Below, piece by piece: positions 7,181 through 7,367 of a stretch of DNA of 7,367 nucleotides; within the stretch, counting starts at the first letter, position 1, and every line of letters begins with the position of its first letter. Below the pieces are notes generated by a model. The model made no database searches, was not told the DNA's origin, and was given only the letters and a program-made list of their open reading frames with translations. The translations under genes were made by a program, and so were the position numbers. Origin of the DNA: Chitinophagaceae bacterium (GTDB taxonomy: Bacteria; Bacteroidota; Bacteroidia; Chitinophagales; Chitinophagaceae); NCBI GenBank assembly GCA_947378615.1, contig CANCKV010000148.1, positions 1 through 7,367 of the forward strand. Reading direction: 5' to 3'.

Positions 7181-7196
7181 TTATATTAAGTTAAAA

Positions 7197-7224
7197 AGGG
7201 TGAAAGGTATAAGGTTTAAGGTAG
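7197..7224. repeat. Heptanucleotide word array, proximal arm, in the leader of the dsbD operon
   Basis: Four 7-base units run in register: AGGGTGA, AAGGTAT, AAGGTTT and AAGGTAG. A weaker TTGATTT follows at 7225-7231. The array begins 17 bases upstream of the start codon at 7180, so it is probably transcribed as part of the 5' leader. Its words are the reverse complement of those at 7290-7325. The stretch 7220-7231 can also pair with 7275-7285, with one bulged base. Confidence 0.75.
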
Positions 7225-7289
7225 TTGATTTAGGGAAAAATAGAGCAATTGTAAATAAGATTTGAGTAGAAATCAAATCAATACCGCCC

Positions 7290-7325
7290 CTACCTTTCAC
7301 CTTCCACCTCTTGCCTTTATGCCTT
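7290..7325. repeat. Heptanucleotide word array, distal inverted arm
   Basis: The units CTACCTT, TCACCTT, CCACCTC and TTGCCTT are in 7-base register, followed by an 8-base unit TATGCCTT. On the opposite strand these read as AAGGTNN-type words, the same family as the arm at 7197-7224. The intervening 65 bases include a small hairpin, GATTTGA at 7259-7265 with TCAAATC at 7273-7279. The promoter of the dsbD operon is expected in or beyond this region, but I could not place it. Confidence 0.72.
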
Positions 7326-7367
7326 TTCTTAGTTTAACCCCAAAATATTAAATACTGTTATTCCGTC

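Overview
The window looks like chromosomal DNA from a member of the Bacteroidota, most likely a Chitinophagaceae/Sphingobacteriia-type organism. The evidence is AT-rich sequence, start codons preceded by A/T-rich leaders without clear Shine-Dalgarno motifs, a long adenosylcobalamin-dependent ribonucleotide reductase with a TSCPD domain, and a DsbD system split over two coupled genes. The taxonomic placement is inference; nothing here is a marker gene.

Layout: a minus-strand aroQ (type II 3-dehydroquinase, 208-627) is divergent from a plus-strand nrdJ (1138-4500), with about 510 bp of very AT-rich DNA between them. That gap holds no convincing gene. It does contain a perfect DnaA-box consensus about 120 bp upstream of nrdJ and a diverged direct repeat. 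nrdJ converges on a minus-strand two-gene operon (7180 to 4731): a small secreted DsbD-alpha-like protein, then full-length DsbD, joined by an ATGA overlap. A strong hairpin terminator at 4636-4668 lies between the convergent units.

Functionally, aroQ is shikimate-pathway housekeeping. nrdJ makes deoxyribonucleotides and needs cobalamin plus thiol electrons delivered to its C-terminal cysteines. The dsbD pair moves reducing equivalents from cytoplasmic thioredoxin across the inner membrane to periplasmic partners. nrdJ and dsbD therefore probably both draw on cytoplasmic thiol reductants, but nothing in the sequence shows co-regulation.

The most unusual content is intergenic. Three gaps (55-210, 4502-4578, 7197-7325) carry arrays of degenerate 7-nucleotide words in strict 7-nt register. 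Two of them have opposing arms whose words are reverse complements, and two have a higher-order 14-nt alternation. Two arrays begin at, or one base after, a stop codon. The word families differ between sites but resemble each other. They recall in form the heptanucleotide STRR repeats of cyanobacteria and are the best candidate here for something undescribed. Bases 1-54 hold no gene I can identify; a gene running off the left edge cannot be excluded.
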